The position numbers were made by a program, and so were the translations under genes. This document shows, one piece after another, positions 8,396 to 16,422 of a DNA stretch of 64,000 nucleotides (positions within the stretch are counted from its first letter, which is position 1; the number at the start of each line of letters is the position of its first letter). The notes beneath the pieces are model-generated. The model was not told the origin of the DNA, made no database searches, and saw only the letters and a list, made by a program, of their open reading frames with translations. The DNA is from RECM01 sp047921215 (GTDB lineage: Bacteria; Bacteroidota; Rhodothermia; Balneolales; Cyclonatronaceae), in the NCBI GenBank assembly GCA_047921215.1, contig JBLRWO010000015.1, positions 25,546 through 89,545 on the forward strand, written 5' to 3'.

Positions 8396-9376
8396 ATGAA
8401 ACTGATTACCAATATCGAGCAGTACTTCATGTCATGGCGTTTCCCGGTATTCATGCTTGCCACCATGTTCCTGTTCTGGGTGCTCATCCTGATTATGGCT
8501 TTTATTCCCGTAACGGAGTCGGCTTTCGGTTCTTTTGCCGAGGATTTCAAAGTCTGGTGTTTCGGTTATGACCCTGAAACAGGCAGCATGAAATACATCT
8601 ATCTGGTGATGTACACCGTTAATCCGGCCATGCTGGCAGGGGTAATTGTAGCTGTATGGTCAACTCAGCTCCGCGAGGTGCTGGCTGCTCCGGCGCGCAT
8701 GGTTCGTTATGTTGTACACGCCTCTGTTCTGGTTCTGGTTGTGAGTCTGGGTTTCCTTTCATCGTATGAGACGCAAGATGAGAGTTTCCCGGAATTCCGT
8801 GCGGAGGCACTGCGGGTATCGTTGAATGCGCCGGTAATCCGCCTTACAGATCAGGATGAACAGATTGTCCAACTCGACGACTACCGGGGCAGGGTGGTTC
8901 TGCTCACCTCGGTGTACGCATCCTGTGCCGATACCTGTCCGCTCATCCTGCAGCAGGCGCGCAGGGTGCTTGAAGGGGTCGACCCGGCCCTGCGAAACGA
9001 TCTGGTATTTATGGCCGTTACCATGCAGCCGGAAAAAGACACCCCCGAGCTTCTTAAACGCGTTGCCGGTTTCTACCATCTTGACGAATATGCCCCCGCC
9101 TACCACTTGCTCACCGGCGGGCAGGAGGAGGTCGATCAGGTTCTCGACGTCATGAATGTAGCCCGCATAGCCAACCCGGCCACCGGCGAAATCGAACATG
9201 TGAATATCTTCTATTTCATAGACCGGGAGGGCAGAATCGCATACCGTTTCACGCTGGGTGAGATCCAGGAAGAGTGGATGATACAGGCCGCAGAACTGTT
9301 GCTTGCCGAGACCGGCCCAACAGAACAGCCCACCGCCGAAGAACAATTAGCCGTCGATGAGCGGAAACTCGAGTAA
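8396..9376 (+). CDS. SCO1/SenC-type copper chaperone with extra N-terminal membrane helices
   Basis: A 326-residue protein. Residues 15-120 carry three hydrophobic segments, and residues about 135-300 form the thioredoxin-like SCO domain. Copper ligands are present: C177 and C181 in SCADTCPL and H268 in EIEHVNIFYF. SCO proteins load the CuA centre of subunit II or reduce its thiols, which matches the operon. Typical SCO proteins have one membrane helix, so the three-helix N-terminus is unusual and may be a fused DUF-like membrane module. The 3' end overlaps the next gene by 20 bases, showing translational coupling. Confidence 0.83.
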   Translation: MKLITNIEQYFMSWRFPVFMLATMFLFWVLILIMAFIPVTESAFGSFAEDFKVWCFGYDPETGSMKYIYLVMYTVNPAMLAGVIVAVWSTQLREVLAAPARMVRYVVHASVLVLVVSLGFLSSYETQDESFPEFRAEALRVSLNAPVIRLTDQDEQIVQLDDYRGRVVLLTSVYASCADTCPLILQQARRVLEGVDPALRNDLVFMAVTMQPEKDTPELLKRVAGFYHLDEYAPAYHLLTGGQEEVDQVLDVMNVARIANPATGEIEHVNIFYFIDREGRIAYRFTLGEIQEEWMIQAAELLLAETGPTEQPTAEEQLAVDERKLE

Positions 9377-11600
9377 AAACAGGGGGTCCGACCGGACCGG
9401 ATCCGACCCCAAAAAGAATCCGTCAGGCTCACTCCGCGATGAACCCGGTACGCGTGGAGGCAAAAAAGGCTCCAGACAGGACACATCCCCGGGAAAATTT
9501 GACTGGAAGGCCTTTAAGAGCAATGTAATAAAGGCCACGGAGCCGTCCCCGGTCTCTGCCCTGAGGGGTCAGAAGTGGCTCGACCGTTTCGACCGGTTGT
9601 TCAGGAGGCTCGACGGTTTTACCCTGAGGTATGTGCGCGAGGAGTACCATCCCTACGTACAGGCCGGTGCAGCCGCCAATTTTATGTTCGTGGTGGCGGT
9701 CATTACCGGTTTTGCCTTGCTCATCTGGTACAGCCCGAGTGTACACATGGCTTATGACTCGGTAAAGGCTATGTCAGGCAGACCGTATACCGCGGAACTG
9801 ATGCGCAGTTTGCACCGGTACAGCAGCGATGCATTCATGCTCCTGGTGGTATTCCATGCCTTTAAAGTGTTCTTCGCCGGCCGTTTCACGGGATCACGTT
9901 GGCTCGCCTGGGTAACCGGCATTGTGGGCGTGGCGATTATATGGTTCGACGGCTGGCTTGGCTATTGGCTGGTCTGGGATGAAAGAGGGGCCATGGTGGC
10001 CGTGGCCACAGCCCGGATGCTCGATATGCTGCCTTTTTTCGCCGATCCGCTCGAGGCCTCCTTCCTCACCGACCAGAGTTTCAGCTCGGTTCTCTTCCTG
10101 ATCGTCTTCTTTTTGCACATGCTCATCCCGATAGGGTTTGGTGTGGCCATCTGGCTGCATGTTTCGAGGCTGAACAAACCCGGCTTCATGACCAACCTGA
10201 ATTTCTCTCTGATTCTACTGGGATCGCTGGTAGTGGTCTCCTTGCTGTTCCCTGCCGATCTGGCTGACCGTGCCGACCTGATGAAAGCCCCGGCCAGCCT
10301 GGAAGTGGATTATTACTACCTGCTGCCCCTCATTCTGACCGAACGCGTACATGGCGGCATACTCTGGCTCATTGTGATGGTGACAACTGTCATATTGCTG
10401 GGTATACCGTGGCTTCTGTACCGGAAAAAGGCAGAAAACAAACCGGTGGTGGATGAGATCCGCTGCAACGGATGTACCCAATGCTTCCACGACTGTCCCT
10501 ACAACGCCATCGCCATGTTACCCAGGCAGACCGGCGATCCCCAAAAAAGTGAACTCACAGCCCGCATCGATCCGTCGGTTTGCGTGGCCTGCGGCATCTG
10601 CGTAGGCTCGTGCGATCCGGTAGCCGTCGAATATCCCGATCTGTCGCCCTGGGAAATCCGGCGCCGGCTCGATCGCTGGCTCGACGATGAATCGACGGGC
10701 GTGGAGGGCCACTATGTGGCCTTTGTCTGTGGCAACAGCGCCGGCAGCCTCCTCACCATTGAGCCCGAAACCGGCATCTGCGAACAGATGCCGGGATATA
10801 AGGTCTGTACGTTACCCTGTGCCGGCTGGGTGCATCCCACACTCATCGAGCGGGCGTTGAAAAAGAACGCAGCGGGTGTGCTGATAGCCGGGTGCGAATC
10901 GGACCCCGATTTCAGGCTGGGTGCCGACTGGCTGGGACACCGCATAGAAGGGGCCCGCCATCCGGAATACCGCAAAGACCGTTTTGAAGAGGGCCGGTTG
11001 CTGTTCCTGAAACTCGACAAGCCCGAGTACAGAACATTCCTGGCCGAAGCGAAACGGTTTCAGCAATCGGGCAGTATTGACAGGCCGGTTGACAGGCAGG
11101 TACCATTATGGCAGCAAATTACGGCCGGCGTAATCATGCTGGTATTGCTGGCGGTACTTACCGTATGGCCGAGTTCGGCCGCCTTGACATTTCCCGATCC
11201 CGAACCGGAACTGGTTATATCGTTTAAGATGAAGGGTGCCCCCGTATTTGAAGACGACGACGGGCAGGGCAGGCTGTCGCACATGCAGCGACCCGAAGGA
11301 ACTCAACGCGTGGCCAGCAGGTCGGATGTCCACATGCGCGTACTCGCGAACGGTGAGATGATCTTCAGCCAGCGTTACAGGCCGCGGGGTATCTTCAGGC
11401 GCGGGTACAGCAGCGGGATGGTACACCTGCCCCTTAAGCCGGGCAGCCATGAGCTGCAAGTCAGTTTCGGAACGGGCGATCAGGAGAATGTGGATTGGAT
11501 TCACACCGACCATGTGGCCAAAACGATCGATCCCGACGGCCGGATCGTACTACAGTTCAGCGAGACGGGCGGATTCAGGTGGTATGATCGCTATGAATAA
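9357..11600 (+). CDS. Cytochrome b / dicluster ferredoxin / MvhD-like fusion protein
   Basis: A 747-residue protein. Residues 1-60 are a polar linker. Residues about 90-350 form a bc1/b6-type cytochrome b with both H-x13-H pairs (H153/H167 and H254/H268). Next come two 4Fe-4S motifs with C370, C373, C376, C380 and C409, C412, C415, C419. Then follows an MvhD/FlpD-like domain (C458, C475, C484, C488, C513; KVCTLPCAGWVHP, GVLIAGCES), a further membrane helix near 590-610, and a C-terminal domain of about 130 residues that I do not recognise. It could carry electrons between quinol or cytoplasmic iron-sulfur donors and the reductase encoded upstream. No Rieske protein or cytochrome c1 is nearby. 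The direction of electron flow is not known. Confidence 0.75.
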   Translation: MSGNSSKNRGSDRTGSDPKKNPSGSLRDEPGTRGGKKGSRQDTSPGKFDWKAFKSNVIKATEPSPVSALRGQKWLDRFDRLFRRLDGFTLRYVREEYHPYVQAGAAANFMFVVAVITGFALLIWYSPSVHMAYDSVKAMSGRPYTAELMRSLHRYSSDAFMLLVVFHAFKVFFAGRFTGSRWLAWVTGIVGVAIIWFDGWLGYWLVWDERGAMVAVATARMLDMLPFFADPLEASFLTDQSFSSVLFLIVFFLHMLIPIGFGVAIWLHVSRLNKPGFMTNLNFSLILLGSLVVVSLLFPADLADRADLMKAPASLEVDYYYLLPLILTERVHGGILWLIVMVTTVILLGIPWLLYRKKAENKPVVDEIRCNGCTQCFHDCPYNAIAMLPRQTGDPQKSELTARIDPSVCVACGICVGSCDPVAVEYPDLSPWEIRRRLDRWLDDESTGVEGHYVAFVCGNSAGSLLTIEPETGICEQMPGYKVCTLPCAGWVHPTLIERALKKNAAGVLIAGCESDPDFRLGADWLGHRIEGARHPEYRKDRFEEGRLLFLKLDKPEYRTFLAEAKRFQQSGSIDRPVDRQVPLWQQITAGVIMLVLLAVLTVWPSSAALTFPDPEPELVISFKMKGAPVFEDDDGQGRLSHMQRPEGTQRVASRSDVHMRVLANGEMIFSQRYRPRGIFRRGYSSGMVHLPLKPGSHELQVSFGTGDQENVDWIHTDHVAKTIDPDGRIVLQFSETGGFRWYDRYE

Positions 11601-11659
11601 AGCGGCTGAAAGCGCTACCACAAATCAGTTCATTTTGCAGCCGCCAATAAAAAATTCGG

Positions 11660-11782
11660 TTATGCCGCGGGAAGAAAACGGGCCGAGTACATTCCCGGCC
11701 CGATAATGAGGAGCAGGTATCCGAGAAAGGCTGCCACCGCATAGCGGTCGACGGCTATCTCAATAACCTGCACGTCCTCCAT
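11660..11782 (-). CDS. Possible 40-residue membrane protein
   Basis: An ATG at 11780-11782 opens a 40-residue frame with one hydrophobic helix, AVAAFLGYLLLIIGPGMYSA. It starts directly after the stop of the tiny gene before it, in the same frame. The helix looks like the first segment of a sodium/solute symporter, so it may be a small accessory subunit or a remnant. It has no family motif I can name, and it lies opposite the respiratory operon just after its last gene. Confidence 0.35.
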   Translation of the reverse strand: MEDVQVIEIAVDRYAVAAFLGYLLLIIGPGMYSARFLPAA

Positions 11783-11875
11783 TTAAATGCTGTTTTTTTC
11801 TTTTTTGGCCAGAAAAACAGCGGTTGCGATGATCATCAGTGGAAGTACGAACAGAACGAATGACAGAGCACTCAT
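11783..11875 (-). CDS. Possible 30-residue membrane protein
   Basis: A short frame from the ATG at 11873-11875 encodes 30 residues: a hydrophobic helix (SFVLFVLPLMIIATAVFLA) ending in the charged tail KKEKNSI, the positive-inside arrangement of a genuine one-helix protein. Its TAA is immediately followed by the ATG of the next 40-residue frame. Such pairs can be accessory peptides of transporters or oxidases. No clear ribosome site precedes it. Confidence 0.35.
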   Translation of the reverse strand: MSALSFVLFVLPLMIIATAVFLAKKEKNSI

Positions 11876-12162
11876 AGATTTTGTTTGTGTTCAGGTTATG
11901 TGCAACTGGAGGACCCGTATTTGAATGCCGGGCTCCGAAAAATGCGACAGTGTAATCTTACATCATTCCGGATTGAGGGTCAATACCCCTGGCTTTCCGA
12001 AAACCGATATAACGTCCGGATGAAAGTCGGCCCGGCGGAATCTGGCGGGATTCCGGCATATTCCGGTGTTGTTCGCATTTAATTATCTGCCCCAAACTCC
12101 GTAAATTGTCGCGAATCTGTGAATGCAATGCATAACCAACTTTTACGATTAAATCAGAAAAA

Positions 12163-13587
12163 ATGGCTAAAGAATTTGACCTGTGCGTGATCGGCAGCGG
12201 CCCCGGCGGCTATGTGGCGGCCATCCGGGCAGCACAACTTGGATTTAAAACAGCAATTATTGAAAAACGCGACCTTGGCGGGGTGTGCCTTAATATCGGA
12301 TGTATCCCCACCAAAGCCCTGCTCAAATCGGCAGAGACCCTCGAAACCATCAAACATGCCTCCGACTATGGGCTGAGTGTAAATCAGTTCAAGGTCGATT
12401 TTCCGGCCGTAATCAAGCGCAGCCGGGGCGTGGCCGACAAAATGAGCAAGGGCGTACAATTCCTGATGAAAACCAACAAGATTGAGGTGGTCAGGGGCAA
12501 GGGCATACTTGCCGGAAAAGGCGAGGTCAAGGTTGTAGACGACAAGGATAAAGAAGTGGAGCGCGTAAAGGCCAAACACATTGTGCTGGCAACCGGTGCC
12601 CGCTCAAGGGAGCTTCCAAACCTGAAATTCGACGGCGAAACCATCATCAACAGCGAGGGCGCCATGAAGCTGGATAAACAGCCCAAACGAATGGTGATTG
12701 TGGGTGCGGGGGCTATCGGTGTCGAATTCGCTTATTTCTACCATACCCTTGGCACGGAAGTCACACTGGTCGAAATGATGAAAACCATTGTGCCGGTCGA
12801 GGATGAGGAAATCGGCAAGGAACTGGCTAAAATCTACAAGAAGTCCGGCATGAACATCCTGACAGAGAGTACCGTCGAAAAAGTGGAGAAAAAGGGCGGT
12901 AAAGTTACCGTGACCATCAAAACACCGAAAGGCGAGGAAAAAGTTGAAACCGATATAGTGCTGTCGGCAGTCGGTGTGGTTGGCAACGTGGAAGGCCTCG
13001 GTCTCGAAGAGGCAGGCGTGAAGGTTGAAAAAGGGTCCATCAAGGTAAATACAGAAACCTACGAAACCGATGCCAAAGGCGTGTATGCCATTGGTGATGT
13101 GATCGGTGCGCCATGGCTGGCCCATAAAGCATCGCACGAGGGTCTCGTGCTGGTTGAGCGTCTGGCAGGGCTGGACCCCAAACCCGTCGACTACAAAAAC
13201 ATTCCGGGCTGTACCTACTGCCATCCGCAGATCGCGTCGGTGGGCTACACTGAAAAGGCGGCGAAAGAGGCCGGTTACGAGGTTAAAGTGGGCAAATTCC
13301 CCTTCTCGGCCAGCGGCAAAGCATCGGCATCCGGGCATACCGACGGATTTGTGAAGGTTGTTTTTGACGCCAAATACGGTGAGTGGCTTGGCTGTCATAT
13401 GATAGGTGACGGTGTAACCGAGTTGATCTCGGAAGCTGTACTTGGGCGTGACCTTGAAACAACCGGCCACGAGGTGATTTCGGCTGTGCATCCGCACCCG
13501 ACCCTGTCGGAAGCCATCATGGAAGCGGCCGCCGAAGCGTACAACGAAGGCGTACACCTTGGTACCCAGCCGAAGAAAAAGCAGTAG
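12163..13587 (+). CDS. lpdA: Dihydrolipoyl dehydrogenase (E3)
   Basis: A 474-residue flavoprotein that reoxidises dihydrolipoyl groups of pyruvate and 2-oxoglutarate dehydrogenase complexes and the glycine cleavage system, making NADH. Visible are the N-terminal FAD site GSGPGGYVAAIRAAQLG, the redox-active disulfide in GGVCLNIGCIPTKALL, the NAD site VGAGAIGVEFAYF, the second FAD motif GVYAIGDV, and the C-terminal catalytic His-Glu region HPHPTLSEAIMEAA. Length is normal. It is followed by lipB and lipA, which make the lipoyl cofactor, so the three genes form a functional group even though about 130 bases separate lpdA from lipB. Confidence 0.95.
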   Translation: MAKEFDLCVIGSGPGGYVAAIRAAQLGFKTAIIEKRDLGGVCLNIGCIPTKALLKSAETLETIKHASDYGLSVNQFKVDFPAVIKRSRGVADKMSKGVQFLMKTNKIEVVRGKGILAGKGEVKVVDDKDKEVERVKAKHIVLATGARSRELPNLKFDGETIINSEGAMKLDKQPKRMVIVGAGAIGVEFAYFYHTLGTEVTLVEMMKTIVPVEDEEIGKELAKIYKKSGMNILTESTVEKVEKKGGKVTVTIKTPKGEEKVETDIVLSAVGVVGNVEGLGLEEAGVKVEKGSIKVNTETYETDAKGVYAIGDVIGAPWLAHKASHEGLVLVERLAGLDPKPVDYKNIPGCTYCHPQIASVGYTEKAAKEAGYEVKVGKFPFSASGKASASGHTDGFVKVVFDAKYGEWLGCHMIGDGVTELISEAVLGRDLETTGHEVISAVHPHPTLSEAIMEAAAEAYNEGVHLGTQPKKKQ

Positions 13588-13654
13588 AGTTGGAAAGGCT
13601 GTACCGGGCAGAGATGCTATGCTGATATGCTATTTGGATGGTGCCGGCATCTGT

Positions 13655-13705
13655 TTAGTTAGTACGCTTTGAATTAGGGAAGTACGGAACAAGCGAACAA
13701 TTGAA
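13655..13705. repeat. R3-type repeat before lipB
   Basis: The stretch TTAGGGAAGTACGGAACAAG, followed by CGAACAATTGAAC, matches a copy at about 48138-48190 almost base for base, and a diverged copy is at 44161-44235. It ends about nine bases before the lipB start codon, so it forms the lipB leader. Confidence 0.55.
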
Positions 13706-13713
13706 CCCCGAAT

Positions 13714-14451
13714 GTGGCAGCAACTGAAATAAAATACCTCGAAGTTATCGATGTGGGCCTCGTGCCCTACCAGCAGGCGTGGGACCTGCAGAAAGCGGTG
13801 CAGAAACGTCTGATTGATGAAAAAATGGCCAGGCGTGCTGATCCCGGTCCAAAGGCCGGTCAATCTGCAGAACGGAGCAACGATGTGTTGCTGTTTGTTG
13901 AGCATCCGCACGTGTACACCCTGGGCAAAAGTGGCGACGGGTCGCACCTGCTGGCTGCTGCCGGCGAATTGGAAAGGATAGGGGCCACCTACGTTAAAAT
14001 CGACCGCGGTGGCGACATCACCTATCACGGACCCGGACAGGTGGTCGGCTATCCCATCATTGACCTCGACCGCCACTACACCGACATCCACCGTTACCTG
14101 AGGGAGCTCGAAGAGGTGATGATCCGCGTATGTGCCGATTACGGTTTCAGTGCCGGCAGGATCGATGGCCTGACCGGTGTATGGATAGACGACGCAAAAA
14201 TCTGTGCGTTCGGCGTGAAATGTTCACGCTGGGTTACGATGCACGGGTTTGCTTTTAACGTAAATACTTCCCTCGATTACTTCGGGCACATTGTTCCCTG
14301 CGGCATCAGCGACAAAAAAGTGACCAGCCTTCAGCAGCTTCTTGGCCGTACTGTTGATCCTGCGGAGGTAAAAAAAAGAATAACCGGGCATTTTGAAACC
14401 GTATTTGGTGTTAAAACGGTCAGTATTACCCGTCTGCCGGAATTGGGCTGA
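13714..14451 (+). CDS. lipB: Octanoyltransferase
   Basis: A 245-residue enzyme that moves the octanoyl chain from acyl carrier protein to the lipoyl domains of E2 subunits, the first step of lipoate synthesis. The signature RGGDITYHGPGQVVGYPI, the region GVKCSRWVTMHGFAFNV with the catalytic lysine, and IVPCGISDKKVTSL with the catalytic cysteine are all present. The start is GTG at 13714; there is no in-frame ATG near it, and the protein reaches normal family length from there. An insertion near residues 30-50 is longer than in E. coli LipB. The next gene is lipA, 58 bases on. Confidence 0.93.
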   Translation: MAATEIKYLEVIDVGLVPYQQAWDLQKAVQKRLIDEKMARRADPGPKAGQSAERSNDVLLFVEHPHVYTLGKSGDGSHLLAAAGELERIGATYVKIDRGGDITYHGPGQVVGYPIIDLDRHYTDIHRYLRELEEVMIRVCADYGFSAGRIDGLTGVWIDDAKICAFGVKCSRWVTMHGFAFNVNTSLDYFGHIVPCGISDKKVTSLQQLLGRTVDPAEVKKRITGHFETVFGVKTVSITRLPELG

Positions 14452-14509
14452 TGTTACATCTCATCCCGATTTCCCGTATTTTACAGACTTGATATAAAAA
14501 AAGGACCCC

Positions 14510-15388
14510 ATGCTAAAAGAACTGGATGTAATCCCCTCCGAACCGATGTCGAAAAGGCGCCCCGACTGGCTGCGTGTAAAGCTGCCAACCGGACCGAAAT
14601 TCCGTGAAATCGCCAACCTGATGTCGGAAAAGAATCTGAACACGGTGTGTGCCGAGGCCCGGTGCCCGAATATGGGCGAGTGCTGGGGCAACGGAACCGC
14701 CACATTCATGATCCTGGGCGACGTATGTACACGCTCCTGCGGTTTTTGTGCCGTCAAAACCGGCCGGCCTATGCAGGGCCTCGACTGGGATGAGCCTAAC
14801 CGGGTAACCCAGGCCGCCAAAACGATGGGGCTGCGGCATGTGGTCATCACCTCTGTGAACCGTGATGAACGCAAGGACGGCGGTGCCCCTATCTTCGCCG
14901 AAACCATTCACCGGCTGCGTGACGAAATTCCGGGTGTTACCATTGAGGTTCTGATCCCGGATTTCCGCGGATTATGGGATGCGCTGCAAACCGTGCTCGA
15001 TGCACGTCCGGAGGTGCTGAACCACAACCTTGAGACCGTACCCCGGCTCTACCGGCAGGTTCGTCCGCAGGCACGGTACGAGCGATCGCTTGAGCTGCTC
15101 AAAATTTCGGTTGATCAGGGTCTGCGCACCAAAACGGGCATAATGGCAGGTCTTGGCGAAACCCAGGCCGAAGTGTTTGAAGTGATGGACGACCTTGCCC
15201 GCACCGGGGTGCATGTAATGACCATCGGGCAGTACATGCAGCCGACCCAGATGCACCTTCCGGTCAAAGACTGGGTGCATCCCGATGTATTCGCATCCTA
15301 TAAGGAGATTGGCGAGGCCAAGGGTATTGAGCATGTAGAGAGCGGTCCGCTGGTACGGTCCTCCTATCATGCCGAGAAACATGTATGA
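14510..15388 (+). CDS. lipA: Lipoyl synthase (radical SAM)
   Basis: A 292-residue enzyme that inserts two sulfurs into the octanoyl chain placed by LipB. Both cluster motifs are seen: the auxiliary cluster cysteines C47, C52 and C58 in CAEARCPNMGEC and the radical-SAM cysteines C73, C77 and C80 in CTRSCGFC. Further family segments are VVITSVNRDERKDGGA and TKTGIMAGLGET, and the conserved C-terminal serine in GPLVRSSYHAE. Length is normal. It completes the lpdA-lipB-lipA cofactor group. Confidence 0.96.
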   Translation: MLKELDVIPSEPMSKRRPDWLRVKLPTGPKFREIANLMSEKNLNTVCAEARCPNMGECWGNGTATFMILGDVCTRSCGFCAVKTGRPMQGLDWDEPNRVTQAAKTMGLRHVVITSVNRDERKDGGAPIFAETIHRLRDEIPGVTIEVLIPDFRGLWDALQTVLDARPEVLNHNLETVPRLYRQVRPQARYERSLELLKISVDQGLRTKTGIMAGLGETQAEVFEVMDDLARTGVHVMTIGQYMQPTQMHLPVKDWVHPDVFASYKEIGEAKGIEHVESGPLVRSSYHAEKHV

Positions 15389-15729
15389 TACGGTACGGTT
15401 GTAAGACTGGCCATGTATCGCGGTGCAAAACCCCATAACCGGAAACATCCGGTTGTAAAGTTTTGTCATAACCCGGCTTGTGCCGGTTCATTTCCTGGTA
15501 TTCGTGGTGATTGGACTGAAAAACCGCTTTTATCTATTCGCCATGATCTGATCCGTTCGTTATATTAAGAAGATATTGCAGTAATCTGAAGTTTTTACGG
15601 CCCGGCCGGCTCGTTGCAGTGTGCCCGGCAGCCGGAACCTGTATGAACAGGGTGTTTGCGAATAAAAAAATATGATTCCCGCTGCCGGATACGTCCGGGC
15701 ATTACATGACCATTATTTAGAGGATTGAG
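15389..15729. other. Intergenic region with no recognised gene
   Basis: About 340 bases between lipA and plsY. The only structure I see is CCGGCT...AGCCGG around 15605-15637, a six-base stem with a long loop. No coding frame, RNA gene or strong promoter was recognised. Confidence 0.5.
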
Positions 15730-16422
15730 ATGCTCTCACTTATAGTAATCATTGTTCTGAGCTACATAATCGGCGCCATTCCATCGTCGCTGTGGGTGGG
15801 ACGTATTTACAAAAAAATAGATCTGCGTGAGCACGGCAGCGGCAACCTGGGTGCCACCAACACATTCAGGATACTGGGCTGGAAAGCCGGTGCGGTGGTA
15901 TCGCTCATCGATTTCACGAAAGGGTTTACCGCCGCTTTCTTCATCAGCCAGCTGGGATATCTTGTGGGCGACATCCCCGTTATACTTTCGGGATGGGAGA
16001 CCGATGTGTTTGTTCGCATTACGGCTGGCCTGTTCGCCGTGGTCGGACACATGTTTTCGTTTCTGGCCGGGTTCAGAGGCGGCAAAGGGGTGCTTACGGC
16101 ATGTGGTATGCTGTATGGCGTTGAACCGATCTCCATATCACTTGCCCTGGCCATTTTCCTGATCCTGTTGTTCACCACCAGGTATGTTTCGCTTGCATCC
16201 ATCATTGCCACCGCTTCCTATCCGATCTTTCTGCTGTTCCTGCGCTATATTATAGGTGTCGGTTATGTGGATGGCAGCCTGATTGTAATCGCCTCGGTTA
16301 TCTCGGCAGGTATCGTTGTGAAACATCACGAAAACATAAAACGGCTGCTGGAGGGTACGGAAAGCAGGATTCAGTCGTTCGCGCCGTCCAAAGGCCGCAT
16401 CAACGAGGAGCAGGCAACGTGA
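15730..16422 (+). CDS. plsY: Glycerol-3-phosphate acyltransferase (acyl-phosphate dependent)
   Basis: A 230-residue inner-membrane enzyme that acylates glycerol-3-phosphate with acyl-phosphate, the first step of phospholipid synthesis. The three PlsY motifs are visible: GAIPSSLWVGR, then GSGNLGATNTFRILG, and GHMFSFLAGFRGGKGVLTACG. Five or so hydrophobic helices are spread over the sequence. Its stop overlaps the GTG start of gpsA by four bases, coupling it to the enzyme that supplies its substrate. Confidence 0.95.
   Translation: MLSLIVIIVLSYIIGAIPSSLWVGRIYKKIDLREHGSGNLGATNTFRILGWKAGAVVSLIDFTKGFTAAFFISQLGYLVGDIPVILSGWETDVFVRITAGLFAVVGHMFSFLAGFRGGKGVLTACGMLYGVEPISISLALAIFLILLFTTRYVSLASIIATASYPIFLLFLRYIIGVGYVDGSLIVIASVISAGIVVKHHENIKRLLEGTESRIQSFAPSKGRINEEQAT

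Noticed and set aside
12604..13557. A 317-codon frame opposite lpdA
   Set aside because: Antisense reading of a highly conserved gene, rich in His, Phe and Cys, with no family features.
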